Below are positions 46,014-55,497 of a stretch of 64,000 nt of DNA, piece after piece. Position 1 is the first letter of the stretch. Each line of letters starts with the position of its first letter. The stretch covers positions 404,613 to 468,612 of the forward strand of contig JAUIJL010000006.1 in the NCBI GenBank assembly GCA_030431255.1, written 5' to 3'. This DNA is from Thermoanaerobaculia bacterium. Its GTDB lineage: Bacteria > Acidobacteriota > Thermoanaerobaculia > Multivoradales > J023. Under the pieces are notes generated by a model. The model did not search any database and was not told where the DNA came from. It worked only from the letters and a program-made list of their open reading frames with translations. A program made the position numbers and the translations under genes.

Positions 46014-47398
46014 GCCCGGTTTCAAGATTCACCCCGAGCACCGGCAGGGTTCCGGCGGATGACGGCACGGCATGCACATTTGCCCAGAAGGCTTTGGCTC
46101 GCGCTGCCGGGTTGAGCGAGATGCCGGCCGTCGGCAGCATAGTGACCGCTCGCCCGGAGGTAGTGCTCAGCCACGACAACACGGCCGCGATCGTCGAAAT
46201 TTGGCGACAGCTGGATCAAGCTCGAGTGGCGATCCCGGATCGTTTAGCCATCACCTTGGACCACGCAGTACCCGCACCGACACCACGTCATGCGGCAAAC
46301 CATGCGGCCATCCGCCGCTTCGTCGCAGAGCAAGGGATTCGCCGCTTCTATGAAGCAGGGCGCGGCATCTGCCATCAGGTGCTGTCTGAAGAGGCCGAGG
46401 TCTCGCCCGGTGATCTCATTCTCGGCGCCGATAGCCACACCCCACACTTCGGTTGGCTCGGGGCCTTCGGCGCGGGCATCGGCAGAACGGAGGTGGCAGC
46501 GCTGTGGGCCACCGGCGAGCTGTGGCTGACGGTGCCAGACAGTCTCCGGGTGTGCATCGAGGGTGAGCTCAGCCCGTGGGTGTCCGCCAAGGACTTGGCG
46601 CTGACCTTGATCGGGCGAGAAGGGGCCGACGGCGCGCTCTATCGGTGTGTTGAGTTTTCCGGCGCCTGTGTCGATCGTCTCGGGCTTTCGGAGCGTATGG
46701 TCCTCGCCAACATGATGGCCGAATTCGGGGCCAAAGCGTCCTATCTGGCGCCCACCGGAGAGGTCTTCGAGTACCTTGCCGATCGAGTCGCCGCCCGGAA
46801 GGCACGGGAGAGCGGTTTTTCTGAGAGCGATATCGATTCCGAGAGGCAACACGTCCTGGAGAGGTTGCGGGAGCGGGCGCTCTATCCCGATCCAGGCGCT
46901 CCCGGGATGGAGATCCGGATCGATGCGAGCCGTGTGCAAGCCCAGGTCTCGTGCCCTCACACCGTGGATCGGACCATGGACGTTTCCCAGCTGGGACGAA
47001 TTCCGGTGGATCAAGCCTTTTTGGGCACTTGCACCAACGGTCGACTGGAGGACTTGGAGCTGGCCCATCGAGTGCTCCGCGGTCGACGGTTGTCGAGCGG
47101 AACCCGTCTGCTGATCGTTCCCGCGTCGAGCCAGATCATGGCCGAAGCGGCGGAGCGCGGCTGGCTGGTGGATTTCGTTGCCGCCGGAGCCATGATCGGC
47201 ACCCCGGGTTGTGGACCCTGCATGGGCAACCACATGGGGGTCTTGGCGGAAGGCGAGGTGTGTATCTCGAGCGCCAACCGGAATTTCCGCGGACGCATGG
47301 GCACCCGAGACGCCGAAATCTACTTGGCTTCTCCGGCGGTGGTAGCCGCCAGCGCCGTGGCTGGGCGTATTTGCTCCCCTGAGGAGGTGGTCCTATGA
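46010..47398 (+). CDS. homoaconitase large subunit
   Basis: Iron-sulfur dehydratase (462 residues) that, with the next gene's product, converts homocitrate through homoaconitate to homoisocitrate. [4Fe-4S] ligands are seen in [13 protein letters not shown] and [14 protein letters not shown]; substrate and fold motifs include [49 protein letters not shown] and [11 protein letters not shown]. It belongs to the LeuC/LysT type, so isopropylmalate isomerisation cannot be excluded by sequence alone; the operon partners favour lysine. Overlaps both neighbours by 4 bp (ATGA). Confidence 0.9.
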   Translation: MSPVSRFTPSTGRVPADDGTACTFAQKALARAAGLSEMPAVGSIVTARPEVVLSHDNTAAIVEIWRQLDQARVAIPDRLAITLDHAVPAPTPRHAANHAAIRRFVAEQGIRRFYEAGRGICHQVLSEEAEVSPGDLILGADSHTPHFGWLGAFGAGIGRTEVAALWATGELWLTVPDSLRVCIEGELSPWVSAKDLALTLIGREGADGALYRCVEFSGACVDRLGLSERMVLANMMAEFGAKASYLAPTGEVFEYLADRVAARKARESGFSESDIDSERQHVLERLRERALYPDPGAPGMEIRIDASRVQAQVSCPHTVDRTMDVSQLGRIPVDQAFLGTCTNGRLEDLELAHRVLRGRRLSSGTRLLIVPASSQIMAEAAERGWLVDFVAAGAMIGTPGCGPCMGNHMGVLAEGEVCISSANRNFRGRMGTRDAEIYLASPAVVAASAVAGRICSPEEVVL

Positions 47399-47919
47399 GC
47401 TGCTCGGCACCTGCGGAAATACTCATGGGTCGCGCCTGGAAATACGGCGACAACATCGATACGGACGTTATTTTTCCCGGCCGTTTCACCTACACGGCCA
47501 AGGGTCGGGAGGAGATTGCAGCCCATGCATTGGAAGATCTCGATCCGGAATTCGCCTCAGGGGTGCGCCCGGGGGACATCGTGCTCGGAGGGCGCAATTG
47601 GGGTTGCGGCTCGAGCCGCGAGCAGGCCGTGACCACTCTGCTCTACAACGGCATTCGGGTGGTGGTGGCCGTCAGCTTCGGACGAATCTTCTACCGCAAT
47701 GCCATCAATCAGGGGCTGTGGGCGCTCACCGTGCCGCCCGAGGCGGTGGCCTCCGCACGCCACCATGGTGAGGTGGAGATCGACCTCGGAAGCGGTTTGC
47801 TTCGATCGTCAAGGGGGGAGACGCCTTTTCAGGCGCCGACCTCGGAGCTTCGGCGGATTGTCGAGGCGGGCGGTCTGATCCCCCATGTGCTCAGCCAACT
47901 CAAGGAGGCCGGGTCATGA
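47395..47919 (+). CDS. homoaconitase small subunit
   Basis: The 174-residue swivelling subunit (LeuD/LysU type) completes the active site. [20 protein letters not shown] at the start, [23 protein letters not shown] with the substrate-binding Ser/Arg loop, and [15 protein letters not shown] are the family signatures. In homoaconitases the loop preceding the barrel determines substrate choice, and it cannot be assigned confidently here. It overlaps the large-subunit gene and the dehydrogenase gene by 4 bp each. Confidence 0.92.
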   Translation: MSCSAPAEILMGRAWKYGDNIDTDVIFPGRFTYTAKGREEIAAHALEDLDPEFASGVRPGDIVLGGRNWGCGSSREQAVTTLLYNGIRVVVAVSFGRIFYRNAINQGLWALTVPPEAVASARHHGEVEIDLGSGLLRSSRGETPFQAPTSELRRIVEAGGLIPHVLSQLKEAGS

Positions 47920-48999
47920 GCCGACCGCTGAAGATCGCGTTGATTCCCGGCGACGGTATCGGCCCCCGAGGTGGTGGCGGCCTCGGCCCGGGTGCTTCGA
48001 GAGCTGCTGGGCCGGCGGGTGGAGCTGCCGAAGCTCGACGCCGGTTGGGGCGCGTTTCAGTCCACGGGCTCGGCGCTGCCCGAGGAAACCCTGGAGGCGC
48101 TGAAGCTCTGCGACGGAGCGGTCTTTGGGGCTGTGCAATCGCCCAGCGAGCGGGTAGCCGGCTACCGCAGCCCGATCGTCGCCATGCGAAAGCAGCTGGG
48201 GCTTTTCGCCAACGTCCGCCCCTTGGTGTCCGCACCGGTGAGCAGCAGCCGACAAGGGGTCGATATTTTGTTGGTGCGCGAAAATACGGAAGGCCTCTAC
48301 TCCGGTAGAGAGCGGACGGAGCCCGGTGGCGAGGTGGCCGTGGCCGAGCGGGTCGTGTCGCGCCGAGCGAGTGAGCGAATTGCTCGCTTTGCCTTCGAGG
48401 CCGCGGTCCGTCGAGCCGGTCAGGGCTCCGTCGGCGCGGATCGGATGATGGGCCGGGTGACCATCGCTCATAAGGCCAACGTGTTGCGCGAAACAGACGG
48501 CCTCTTCCGGCGGACCTGTCTCGACGTCGCGCGGGAGTTTCTGCAGATCGAGGTCGAAGAGCAGTTGGTGGATTCGTTGGCCTATCGCCTCATCCTGGAG
48601 CCGGAGCGATACGACGTGATCGTCGCGCCGAATCTATACGGAGATATCTTGGCGGATGCGGGAGCTGCTCTGGTGGGCGGCCTGGGATTGGCGCCGAGCG
48701 CCAACGTCGGATTTCGTGACGGCACGCCGTGGGTGGTAGCAGAGCCGGTCCACGGTAGCGCTCCGGACATCGCGGGCCTCGGCGTCGCCAACCCGGTTGC
48801 CACCCTGCTGGCGACGGCTCTGCTGATGGACAGCCTGGAAGCTCAGGACCAAGCCGCAATGCTCCGTGGCGCTGTGGGCCGGGTATTGGCCGAGGGGCCT
48901 CGCACACCGGACCTGGGGGGCCGGGCCACCACCGAGCAGATCACCTCGGCTGTTGTCGAGCGTCTCGGCTCTGCTGAAACCGCCCGTCCGTCGCGGTGA
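47916..48999 (+). CDS. homoisocitrate dehydrogenase, apparent one-base frameshift near the start
   Basis: Oxidises homoisocitrate to 2-oxoadipate with NAD(P). The ATG at 47916 overlaps the upstream stop (ATGA) and encodes the canonical [17 protein letters not shown]. The frame then breaks at a run of five C (47963-47967), where four would restore [14 protein letters not shown]. The remaining reading frame (from GTG 47971, 342 codons) is intact: [50 protein letters not shown] and GPRTPDLGG, closest to homoisocitrate rather than isopropylmalate dehydrogenases. Without correction the product lacks its first strand and the NAD loop. It may be a sequencing error, a real mutation or slippage-dependent expression. 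Confidence 0.85.
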
Positions 49000-49066
49000 T
49001 AATCGAGCCCGCGTGGTGGACCGCCTGCTATGATGGCATCGAATAACGACCCTAGGAGGTTCCCCA

Positions 49067-49960
49067 GTGCGTCTGGTAACCCGCGGCGATCTAGATGGTT
49101 TGACTTGTGCCGTTCTCATTTGTCTCAATGAAAAAATCGACAGCATTATGCTGATCCACCCTCAGGACATCACTGAGGATCGGGTGGAGATCAAGGAAGG
49201 TGACATCATCGCCAACCTGCCGTATCACCCGAATTGCAGCAAATGGTTCGATCATCATCTGCACACCGCCACTCCGACCGTCAGGCCGCCGGACTTCGAC
49301 GGCTCATTCGGCCAAGCGCCGTCAGCGGCTCGTCTGGTCTACGAGTATTACAACGGCGAGCAGACCATGGCAGATTTGGCGGAGCTGGTGACGGAGACCG
49401 ATCGCCTCGACTCCGCCAACCTCACCCAACAGGACGTGTTGGATCCCCAGGGTTATATTCTGCTCGGCTTTACCATCGACGGCAGAACCGGGCTCGGCGC
49501 CTTTGAGCAGTACTTCCACGCGCTGACCGGTCTGTTGATGAAACGCACGCCATTGGACGAAATCTTGGCCCATCCGGAGGTCGCCCATCGGGTGGAGGTG
49601 CTGCGTCAGCAAGACACCGCTTTCCGCAAAACCCTTCAGAGCTACAGCCGTCAAGACGGCAACGTGGTGGTCACGGATCTTCGGGAGCTCGAGCACGTGC
49701 CCGTGGGCAATCGATTCCTGATCTACGCCTTGTACCCGCAGGTCAATGTGTCGGTGCGGCTGCAGTGGGGGCCCCAGAGGCAATTCCCGATCATGACCGT
49801 GGGCCACAGCATCTTCAACCGCACGTGCCAAACCAACGTCGGTGAGCTGGCGGCCCGTTACGGCGGCGGCGGTCATAAGGGAGCGGGAAGCATTCCGCTG
49901 ATGGAAGATCCCGAGCAGCAGATCCAAATGATTGTCGGGGAGCTCAAGGCCAAGGGCTGA
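49067..49960 (+). CDS. DHH/DHHA1 superfamily phosphoesterase
   Basis: The 297 residues show DLDGLTCAV near the start (motif DxDG), KWFDHHLHT (the DHH motif), TETDRLD, and the C-terminal DHHA1 GGGHKGAGS. This places it with exopolyphosphatase-like and nano-RNase/c-di-AMP phosphodiesterases. The start codon is GTG at 49067, with AGGAGG upstream. The usual leading D-x-D of motif I (here RGDLDG) retains the Asp pair. It acts in the cytoplasm; the substrate (oligonucleotide, cyclic dinucleotide, polyphosphate) is undetermined. It lies after the lysine operon but has its own ribosome site and a 67-bp gap. Confidence 0.85.
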   Translation: MRLVTRGDLDGLTCAVLICLNEKIDSIMLIHPQDITEDRVEIKEGDIIANLPYHPNCSKWFDHHLHTATPTVRPPDFDGSFGQAPSAARLVYEYYNGEQTMADLAELVTETDRLDSANLTQQDVLDPQGYILLGFTIDGRTGLGAFEQYFHALTGLLMKRTPLDEILAHPEVAHRVEVLRQQDTAFRKTLQSYSRQDGNVVVTDLRELEHVPVGNRFLIYALYPQVNVSVRLQWGPQRQFPIMTVGHSIFNRTCQTNVGELAARYGGGGHKGAGSIPLMEDPEQQIQMIVGELKAKG

Positions 49961-49969
49961 GCAGCCGAC

Positions 49970-52558
49970 CTAACCCTTGGGTCGACGTCGCCGCGCGCCT
50001 CGGATGGCTTGAGCGGTGAGCGGGTCTTCGGGCCAGGCGTGCTTGGGGTATCTCCCGGCAAGCTCTTTGCGCACTTCCGGATAGGTGTTGCTCCAAAAGC
50101 TCGCCAAGTCCTGGGTGACCTGCTGGGGGCGCATATTCGGCGCCAGGAGATGCATCAGGATGGGGACCTTTCCGCGGGCGACGGTCGGCGTATCAGTCCA
50201 CCCGAAGACTTCTTGAATTCGCACAGCCAAGACCGGCGGCTTACCGACTTCGTAATTTAGGCGAATGTGGCTGCCGCTGGGCACTGTGACCCGCTCCGGA
50301 GCGAGCTCGTCGAGGGCGCTCAGTTGGGGATAGTCGAGACTCCCTCGAAGCACGTCGAGCAGCGGTGCCCTGCGCAGCTCCGCGAATGAGCGACGCCCGA
50401 CCACCCAATGGGGCAGCAGGGCGATCAAGTCGTCTCGATCAAAAGCCGGCAGGCCGAGCTCGGGTCGCCACTCCCCGAGGCATCTGACCCGGGTCAAGAA
50501 TTCCGCGACTGTTGGATCGTCGAGAGCGAGGGCCCGGTCGAGGTCCTCGGCCGCTGCCTTTGCGAGCACCTCGGCCGCTCGGTCCGCTCCGGGATCGGTT
50601 TCGACCTCAGCGAGCACCAAATCGCGGTAGTAGGTCGTTCGAAATCCGACCACCCTCTGGCGCTCGGCGTCGAAGCGGGCCTCCTCCACGGTCTCGACGG
50701 GCTCCAGCCAGTCGGCCTCAACGGCCGAGGCCTGCCGCGCAAGACCGTCGCGATGGCTGCCTTTCGCGCCCTCGAGCTCGACACAAACGAAAAGCCGCGC
50801 CTCCTGGACGGTGCTCATCTCCGCCAAACGGATCCCTTTGCCTCCTACCATCAGGGCGCGACGTCGTCCGGGCTCACGGCGTCGGGCGACACGATCCGGA
50901 TAGGCCGACAGAACACAACGTAAGAGAGCTTGATCCGGATCCTTGCCAGGGGAGATGCCGCTACCTGGCGATGCCGTCTTTTCGGGTGACCGCCCTAGAC
51001 GTTTCTGAGCCACCTGTGCCAAACGGCGACCGACCCGCAACACATTACGAGCCCGACCGCGATCCACCGGGCCGAGCGCCGTCTCACCGTAACCGCTTCG
51101 CTCTTGCTCGAGGATGGCGTCGAGGCGATCGAGCAGATCGGAAGGGGAGGAGGCCATGGCCACCACCGGGCGATGGCTCGACGGCCGGAAGACCACGTCT
51201 CGCTCGGAGATTAGAGCGGCCAAGATCGACGCCTTTTCCAGCACTCCGCGGCGATGGCCTTCCACCACCAGCCGAGCAAGTCTCGGATGCACGGGCAGCC
51301 GGGCCATGGCGCGGCCCAGCCGAGTGGGCTCGATGCCCCCTTGATGTCGACGACAAGCTCCCAAATCCACCAAAAGCTCGATCGAGCGTTGCAGCGAGCG
51401 TTCCGGCGGCGGCTCAAACCAGGGGAATTGATCGAGGCGGGTTTCACCCCAAGCGGTCAGCTCCAGGGCCGCGGCAGCGAGGTCGACGCGCTGAACCTCC
51501 GGCAGCTCGTGCTCTTGTAGAGAGCGGTGGTCGTGCTCGGTCCACAGCCGCAAACAAAAGCCCTGTTCCTGACGTCCCGCGCGACCCTTCCGCTGCTCGG
51601 CGGAAGCGAGGCTGATGCGCCCGAGCTCCAGGCGATCGAGACCGTGGGCGGGGTCGAATCTCAGGGTCCGGACCTTGCCGCTGTCGATCACCCCCGTGAC
51701 GCCATCGATGGTAATGGACGTTTCAGCGACGTTGGTGGCCAGAATGACCCGCCGCTTGCTCGAGGGTCGGAGCACCGCGTCTTGTTGCTCGGGAGGTAGA
51801 TCCCCGTAGAGCGTTTCGATGTGGAAGCCGTGCTTTCGTGCGTCCGGCTCGAGGTGCTCTCGGCATCGGCGGATCTCACCCACACCGGGCAGGAAGACCA
51901 GCAGATCGCCACGGGTACGCGGCAGGGTGGCGAGCACTCCCTCGCGCACGAGGATCGGCAGGCTGCGGGCGTCCGGTCGTGGCAGGTAGGTCGTTTCGAC
52001 CGGGAATAATCTGCCGTCGCTCGAAAAGGAAGCGCATTCGGCGTCGCCTCCCAACCAAGCCACCAACGGGTCGGGATCCAGCGTCGCCGACATCACCACG
52101 ATTCTGAGGTCCGGGCGGGCCTCGACCTGTACCTTTCGGCTCATGGCCAGGCTCAAGTCGGAGTGCAGGTTGCGTTCGTGAAATTCGTCGAAGATCAGGC
52201 AGTCTACGGACTCCAAAAAGGGATCCCCTTGGAGCATCTGCACCAAGATGCCTTCGGTGACCACAAGAATCCGGGTGCTCTCGCCGAATCGCCGATCGAA
52301 ACGCACTTGATATCCCACGGTCTCGCCCAAGGGGCAGCCCAGCTGCTCGGCCATGCGACGAGCGGCGGCCCGAGCCGCTACTCGACGCGGCTCCAACATC
52401 ACGATCCGTCCAGAGCCCATCTGGGAATTCAAGATGGCCGGTGGCACTCGGGTGGTCTTGCCGGCGCCGGTGGCCGCCCTCAAGACCAGATTGTGCTTTT
52501 CCTTCAACCCGGCAACCAAGTCGGGAAGCAGGCCATCGATCGGCAACGATTCGCTCAA
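49970..52558 (-). CDS. hrpB: ATP-dependent DExH helicase HrpB
   Basis: The 862 residues have Walker A ATGAGKTTRVP, motif Ia MLEPRRVAARAAA, DEFHER, SAT (VVMSATLD), motif V ATNVAETSITIDGV, motif VI QRKGRAGRQ, the HA2 domain and the HrpB C-terminal domain. HrpB is an uncharacterised DEAH-type RNA/DNA helicase. The start is TTG at 52558, overlapping the stop of the sigma-54 activator gene (TTGA), so they are translationally coupled. It converges with the DHH gene, separated by only 9 bp without terminator. Confidence 0.94.
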   Translation of the reverse strand: MSESLPIDGLLPDLVAGLKEKHNLVLRAATGAGKTTRVPPAILNSQMGSGRIVMLEPRRVAARAAARRMAEQLGCPLGETVGYQVRFDRRFGESTRILVVTEGILVQMLQGDPFLESVDCLIFDEFHERNLHSDLSLAMSRKVQVEARPDLRIVVMSATLDPDPLVAWLGGDAECASFSSDGRLFPVETTYLPRPDARSLPILVREGVLATLPRTRGDLLVFLPGVGEIRRCREHLEPDARKHGFHIETLYGDLPPEQQDAVLRPSSKRRVILATNVAETSITIDGVTGVIDSGKVRTLRFDPAHGLDRLELGRISLASAEQRKGRAGRQEQGFCLRLWTEHDHRSLQEHELPEVQRVDLAAAALELTAWGETRLDQFPWFEPPPERSLQRSIELLVDLGACRRHQGGIEPTRLGRAMARLPVHPRLARLVVEGHRRGVLEKASILAALISERDVVFRPSSHRPVVAMASSPSDLLDRLDAILEQERSGYGETALGPVDRGRARNVLRVGRRLAQVAQKRLGRSPEKTASPGSGISPGKDPDQALLRCVLSAYPDRVARRREPGRRRALMVGGKGIRLAEMSTVQEARLFVCVELEGAKGSHRDGLARQASAVEADWLEPVETVEEARFDAERQRVVGFRTTYYRDLVLAEVETDPGADRAAEVLAKAAAEDLDRALALDDPTVAEFLTRVRCLGEWRPELGLPAFDRDDLIALLPHWVVGRRSFAELRRAPLLDVLRGSLDYPQLSALDELAPERVTVPSGSHIRLNYEVGKPPVLAVRIQEVFGWTDTPTVARGKVPILMHLLAPNMRPQQVTQDLASFWSNTYPEVRKELAGRYPKHAWPEDPLTAQAIRGARRRRPKG

Positions 52559-53637
52559 GGTCTAGAGATGCCCAGCTTGATCATGCGCGAGCGCAGGGTG
52601 TTGGGGTGGATTCCGAGGATTTTCGCGGCCCCGGCCGCGCCGTCGATTTGGCCCTCGGTGTGCTCCAGAACGCGTCGGATATGGCGGCGATCCACTTCGT
52701 CCAGAGTGGTCAAACCGTCGGGCTTCTGGGGAAGGGCTCGGGGAATCGGCAGGGCAGGATTGAGCTCGTCGATCCGTCCGTCGGCGGAAAGGATCGCCGC
52801 GCGCTCCAACACGTTCAGCAGCTCGCGTACGTTTCCGGGCCAGGCGTGGCCGGTGAGCCGCTCGATCGCGGAATCGGTCAAGGTCAGGGACTCCTTGCCG
52901 ATGTTGCGGGCGATATGGGGCAGGGCGCACTGACCGATGACCGCGATGTCTTCCGTCCGTTCGCGCAAAGGCGGAACATGAATCGGGAAGACATTTAGGC
53001 GGTAGAAAAGATCTGCTCGGAATCGTCCGGCTTGGACCTCCGCCTCGAGATGCCTATTGGTGGCGGCAAGCCATCGAATATCCACTTGGATCGCGCGGCT
53101 CGAGCCGACCCTTTCGAATTCCTGCTCTTGCAAGGCGCGCAGCAGCTTGACCTGGGTGTCGAGGGGTAGCTCACCGATCTCGTCGAGAAAGAGGGTGCCG
53201 CCGTCCGCCAGCTCGAAGCGACCGATGCGTCTTTCGGAAGCCCCGGTAAACGCACCCTTCTCGTGGCCGAAAAGCTCGCTCTCCACCAATCCCGCCGAAA
53301 TCGCGCCACAGTTGACCTTGACCATCGGGCGGTCGTGGCGGCGGCTGCGTTGGTGAATGGTTCGGGCGACGAGCTCCTTGCCGGTGCCGGTTTCGCCTTC
53401 GATCAGCACGGAAGCTTCGGTGGCCGCCACCTGGTCGATCTGCTCGAGCACTCTGCGAGTCGCCTCGCTGCGACCGACAATTCCACCGCAGTCGACGTTT
53501 TCGGCGAGCTCGTCCTGAAGCGACCGATTTTCGGCTTCGAGCCGACGAACGGCGTTCAGCAGCTGATTCGCGCGCTCCGATCCGAGCTCCGCGGTCAGGC
53601 GTTCTGTGTCGAGGAAGGGAAGAAGGTCGTCGGACAT
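52555..53637 (-). CDS. sigma-54-dependent transcriptional activator
   Basis: The 360 residues have a short N-terminal coiled coil (about 20-45) instead of a full receiver or GAF domain. An AAA+ domain follows (about 50-280, Walker A GETGTGKE, GAFTGA loop contacting sigma-54, Walker B GGTLFLDEIGELP), then a Fis-type HTH (about 310-358, GAAGAAKILGIHPNTLRSRM). The lack of a sensory domain suggests control by expression level or by a partner protein, as in PspF. Target promoters are not seen here. It is coupled to hrpB. Confidence 0.93.
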   Translation of the reverse strand: MSDDLLPFLDTERLTAELGSERANQLLNAVRRLEAENRSLQDELAENVDCGGIVGRSEATRRVLEQIDQVAATEASVLIEGETGTGKELVARTIHQRSRRHDRPMVKVNCGAISAGLVESELFGHEKGAFTGASERRIGRFELADGGTLFLDEIGELPLDTQVKLLRALQEQEFERVGSSRAIQVDIRWLAATNRHLEAEVQAGRFRADLFYRLNVFPIHVPPLRERTEDIAVIGQCALPHIARNIGKESLTLTDSAIERLTGHAWPGNVRELLNVLERAAILSADGRIDELNPALPIPRALPQKPDGLTTLDEVDRRHIRRVLEHTEGQIDGAAGAAKILGIHPNTLRSRMIKLGISRP

Positions 53638-53671
53638 GGGGTTGGGGTTGGATCAGAGGTCAAAGAAAAAA

Positions 53672-53691
53672 GCTCCACGCGAGCGCGGAGC
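53672..53691 (-). terminator. intrinsic terminator after the glutaredoxin gene
   Basis: On the minus strand an 8-bp stem (GCTCCGCG and CGTGGAGC, one wobble, loop CTCG) is followed by TTTTTTCTTT. It separates the glutaredoxin from the activator gene. Confidence 0.85.
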
Positions 53692-53742
53692 CTGAAGCTT
53701 AACAGCCGGCCCTTGGAGGGCAAGAGGATCGAGGTGAGATGA

Positions 53743-53997
53743 TCAGACGGAAGCAGCGGGGAAAAGCTCTTTGAGCTCGCCGATGGAAGGATTGCCATAG
53801 AAGCTACCGTCAACCTCAAAGGTCGGTACCACGTGTTTGCCGGCGTTGTGCCGAGCCACGATGTCCGCTGCTTCTGGGGTCTTTTCAATATCGACCTCGG
53901 TGTATTCGACACCACGAGACTTGAGAAACGCCTTGGCCCGATGGCAATCCGGGCACCAGGTGGTGGAGTAGACGGTCGGGGCGCTTTTCGTGCTCAT
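53743..53997 (-). CDS. glutaredoxin family protein (NrdH/mycoredoxin-like)
   Basis: The 84 residues form a thioredoxin fold with the active site TTWCPDCHR (Cys15, Cys18), then VDIEKTPEAADIVARHNAGKHVVPTFEVDG (cis-Pro in VVPTF). The Trp before the first Cys and the Asp between are typical of mycoredoxin- and NrdH-type proteins rather than classical CPYC glutaredoxins. It reduces protein or small-thiol disulfides in the cytoplasm. The partner is unknown. It is monocistronic. Confidence 0.92.
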   Translation of the reverse strand: MSTKSAPTVYSTTWCPDCHRAKAFLKSRGVEYTEVDIEKTPEAADIVARHNAGKHVVPTFEVDGSFYGNPSIGELKELFPAASV

Positions 53998-54430
53998 ACG
54001 TGGGGTCCTCTATCTATGGTCTGCGGTATTAAGATTTCCATGTCCAGGCTTCATGTCCGTTAGCCTTGGCGGATACAAGAGCAAGCCCTATGCCGGCTTC
54101 TGGAGAATGCTCGAGCTGACGGCACGTGGTGGCGGAGAACCCTCAGCCCACGGCCATATTCGACCGTCCATCGTCATGGCCGATCCAGCTCAGCGGGGTC
54201 GATGCTTTGGGGATTCTGCTGCGGCGACCACGAGATATCGTGAGAGCCCACGAGATATCGTGAGAGATGCTCGGTCGTAGCGTAAGGTGGCGGCTCATCG
54301 GGTCGTGCTAGGAATGCCCCGGGGGCGCAGCTCACCGGAGCAGATCCGCCGTTCACCGCGAGAGACCAACTTTTGAGCCGTCGAGGGCGTAAGCTCGTGC
54401 ATCTGATGGACGACGCCCGAGGAGGCAGCG
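53998..54430. other. 433-bp divergent intergenic region
   Basis: It separates the glutaredoxin gene and the LiaF-like operon, transcribed in opposite directions. No ORF is supported. The main content is the pair of direct palindromic repeats at 54229-54262; no clear -35/-10 pair was found. Confidence 0.6.
54229..54262 (+). repeat. two direct copies of a palindromic site, exactly 20 bp apart
   Basis: CACGAGATATCGTG occurs at 54229-54242 and again at 54249-54262. Each has arms CACGA/TCGTG around four bases, and the flanking GAGAG is repeated too. The spacing of two helical turns puts both sites on the same DNA face. They lie about 170-200 bp upstream of the first LiaF-like gene. Confidence 0.7.
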
Positions 54431-54790
54431 ATGAGAAGACGAAAAGAGAGATCGGAGCAGATCAGCGGTGGGCTGGTTTTGGTCTTGATAGGTGTCGGTG
54501 CTTGGGCCGTCCAATCCGATGCGATGAGCTTCCGTGAGGTGCTGAGCTTTTGGCCGGTGCTGATTCTGATCCACGGGGTCGAGAAAGTGTTGGCCGGCAG
54601 AATGGCCTGGGGTCTCTTCTCCGTAGCCCTCGGTGCGGTGCTCTTTGTGGAAGAGTGGCGTGAATACGTTGTGCACGACGGCTGGCCATTGCTGCTGATC
54701 GTGATCGGGCTAGGGATGACCCTTGAGGCCTTTAAGCCCAAGACAGCGGGATCGAAAGCCACCATCGTGGCGCGAGGAGACGGAGGGTGA
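54431..54790 (+). CDS. small integral membrane protein, LiaI/LiaF-transmembrane type
   Basis: The 119 residues hold four hydrophobic segments (ISGGLVLVLIGVGAW; VLSFWPVLILIHG; MAWGLFSVALGAVLF; WPLLLIVIGLGMTLE), matching the membrane half of LiaF-like proteins, without the C-terminal beta domain. The ATG follows GAGGAGG. It overlaps the next gene by 4 bp (GTGA). Probably part of an envelope-stress sensing unit with the three genes that follow. Confidence 0.8.
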   Translation: MRRRKERSEQISGGLVLVLIGVGAWAVQSDAMSFREVLSFWPVLILIHGVEKVLAGRMAWGLFSVALGAVLFVEEWREYVVHDGWPLLLIVIGLGMTLEAFKPKTAGSKATIVARGDGG

Positions 54791-55497
54791 CTACACAACG
54801 AGAGGTTTCTAGGTCACGGCTTTTCTTGGGGTTGACGCTGATCACCATCGGCTCGGTCTACAGCTTGGATCAGCTGGATTACGTCGACGCGACCGAGCTT
54901 TGGGACTGGGCGCCGTTGGCATTGGTGGTACTAGGTGTGTCCAAAAGCCTCACACCAATCAGTTCCACGGGTCGTCTGATCGGTGCCTTCATCGCCTCTG
55001 TGGGTCTATTTCTCTTGGCGGGAAATCTCGGCTTGACGAGCCTCGGCCTTTGGAATTTGTGGCCCCTGCTGCCGATCTTCATCGGTATTCGTCTCATCCT
55101 CGGGACGGAACGCATCCAAACCGTGGAAGGCTTTCACACGGTGAGCTCTTTCACCATGATGGGCGGCCTGGTGCGTAGCAACAATTCCGCGCATTTTCGG
55201 GGAGGAGACCTAGTGGCCTTCATGGGCGGCTCGGAGCTCGATCTGCGCCAAGCCAAGATCACGGAAAACCCGGCGGTCATCGACGCCATCGCGGTCTGGG
55301 GGGGCATCGACATCAAGGTGCCGGAGGATTGGAGGGTGAGGATCGAAGGAGTGCCCCTCTTGGGTGCCTTCGAGGACGACACCGATCCAGAGCCGCTGGA
55401 CGAGCCCTCAGAGCACGGAGCCCTGCCTGCATCCCAAACCCAAGAGCTGGTGGTGAAGGGCTTCGCGGTGATGGGCGGAGTTGCCGTCGGCAACTGA
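54787..55497 (+). CDS. LiaF-like envelope stress protein
   Basis: The 236 residues have an N-terminal four-helix membrane part (LFLGLTLITIGSVY; WAPLALVVLG; LIGAFIASVGLFLLAG; LWPLLPIFIGI), then a C-terminal right-handed beta-helix-like domain: FTMMGGLVRSNNSAHFRGGDLVAFMGGSELDLRQAKI and VWGGIDIKVPEDWRV. In Firmicutes LiaF inhibits the LiaRS system; similar proteins elsewhere accompany LytS/LytR-type pairs. The start codon is GTG at 54787. Its stop overlaps the kinase start (TGATG). Confidence 0.85.
   Translation: MTTQREVSRSRLFLGLTLITIGSVYSLDQLDYVDATELWDWAPLALVVLGVSKSLTPISSTGRLIGAFIASVGLFLLAGNLGLTSLGLWNLWPLLPIFIGIRLILGTERIQTVEGFHTVSSFTMMGGLVRSNNSAHFRGGDLVAFMGGSELDLRQAKITENPAVIDAIAVWGGIDIKVPEDWRVRIEGVPLLGAFEDDTDPEPLDEPSEHGALPASQTQELVVKGFAVMGGVAVGN

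Noticed and set aside
47971..48999. a shorter dehydrogenase starting at GTG 47971
   Set aside because: It would lack the first beta strand and the NAD-binding GDGIGP loop, which are encoded just upstream in another frame beginning at an ATG coupled to the previous gene.
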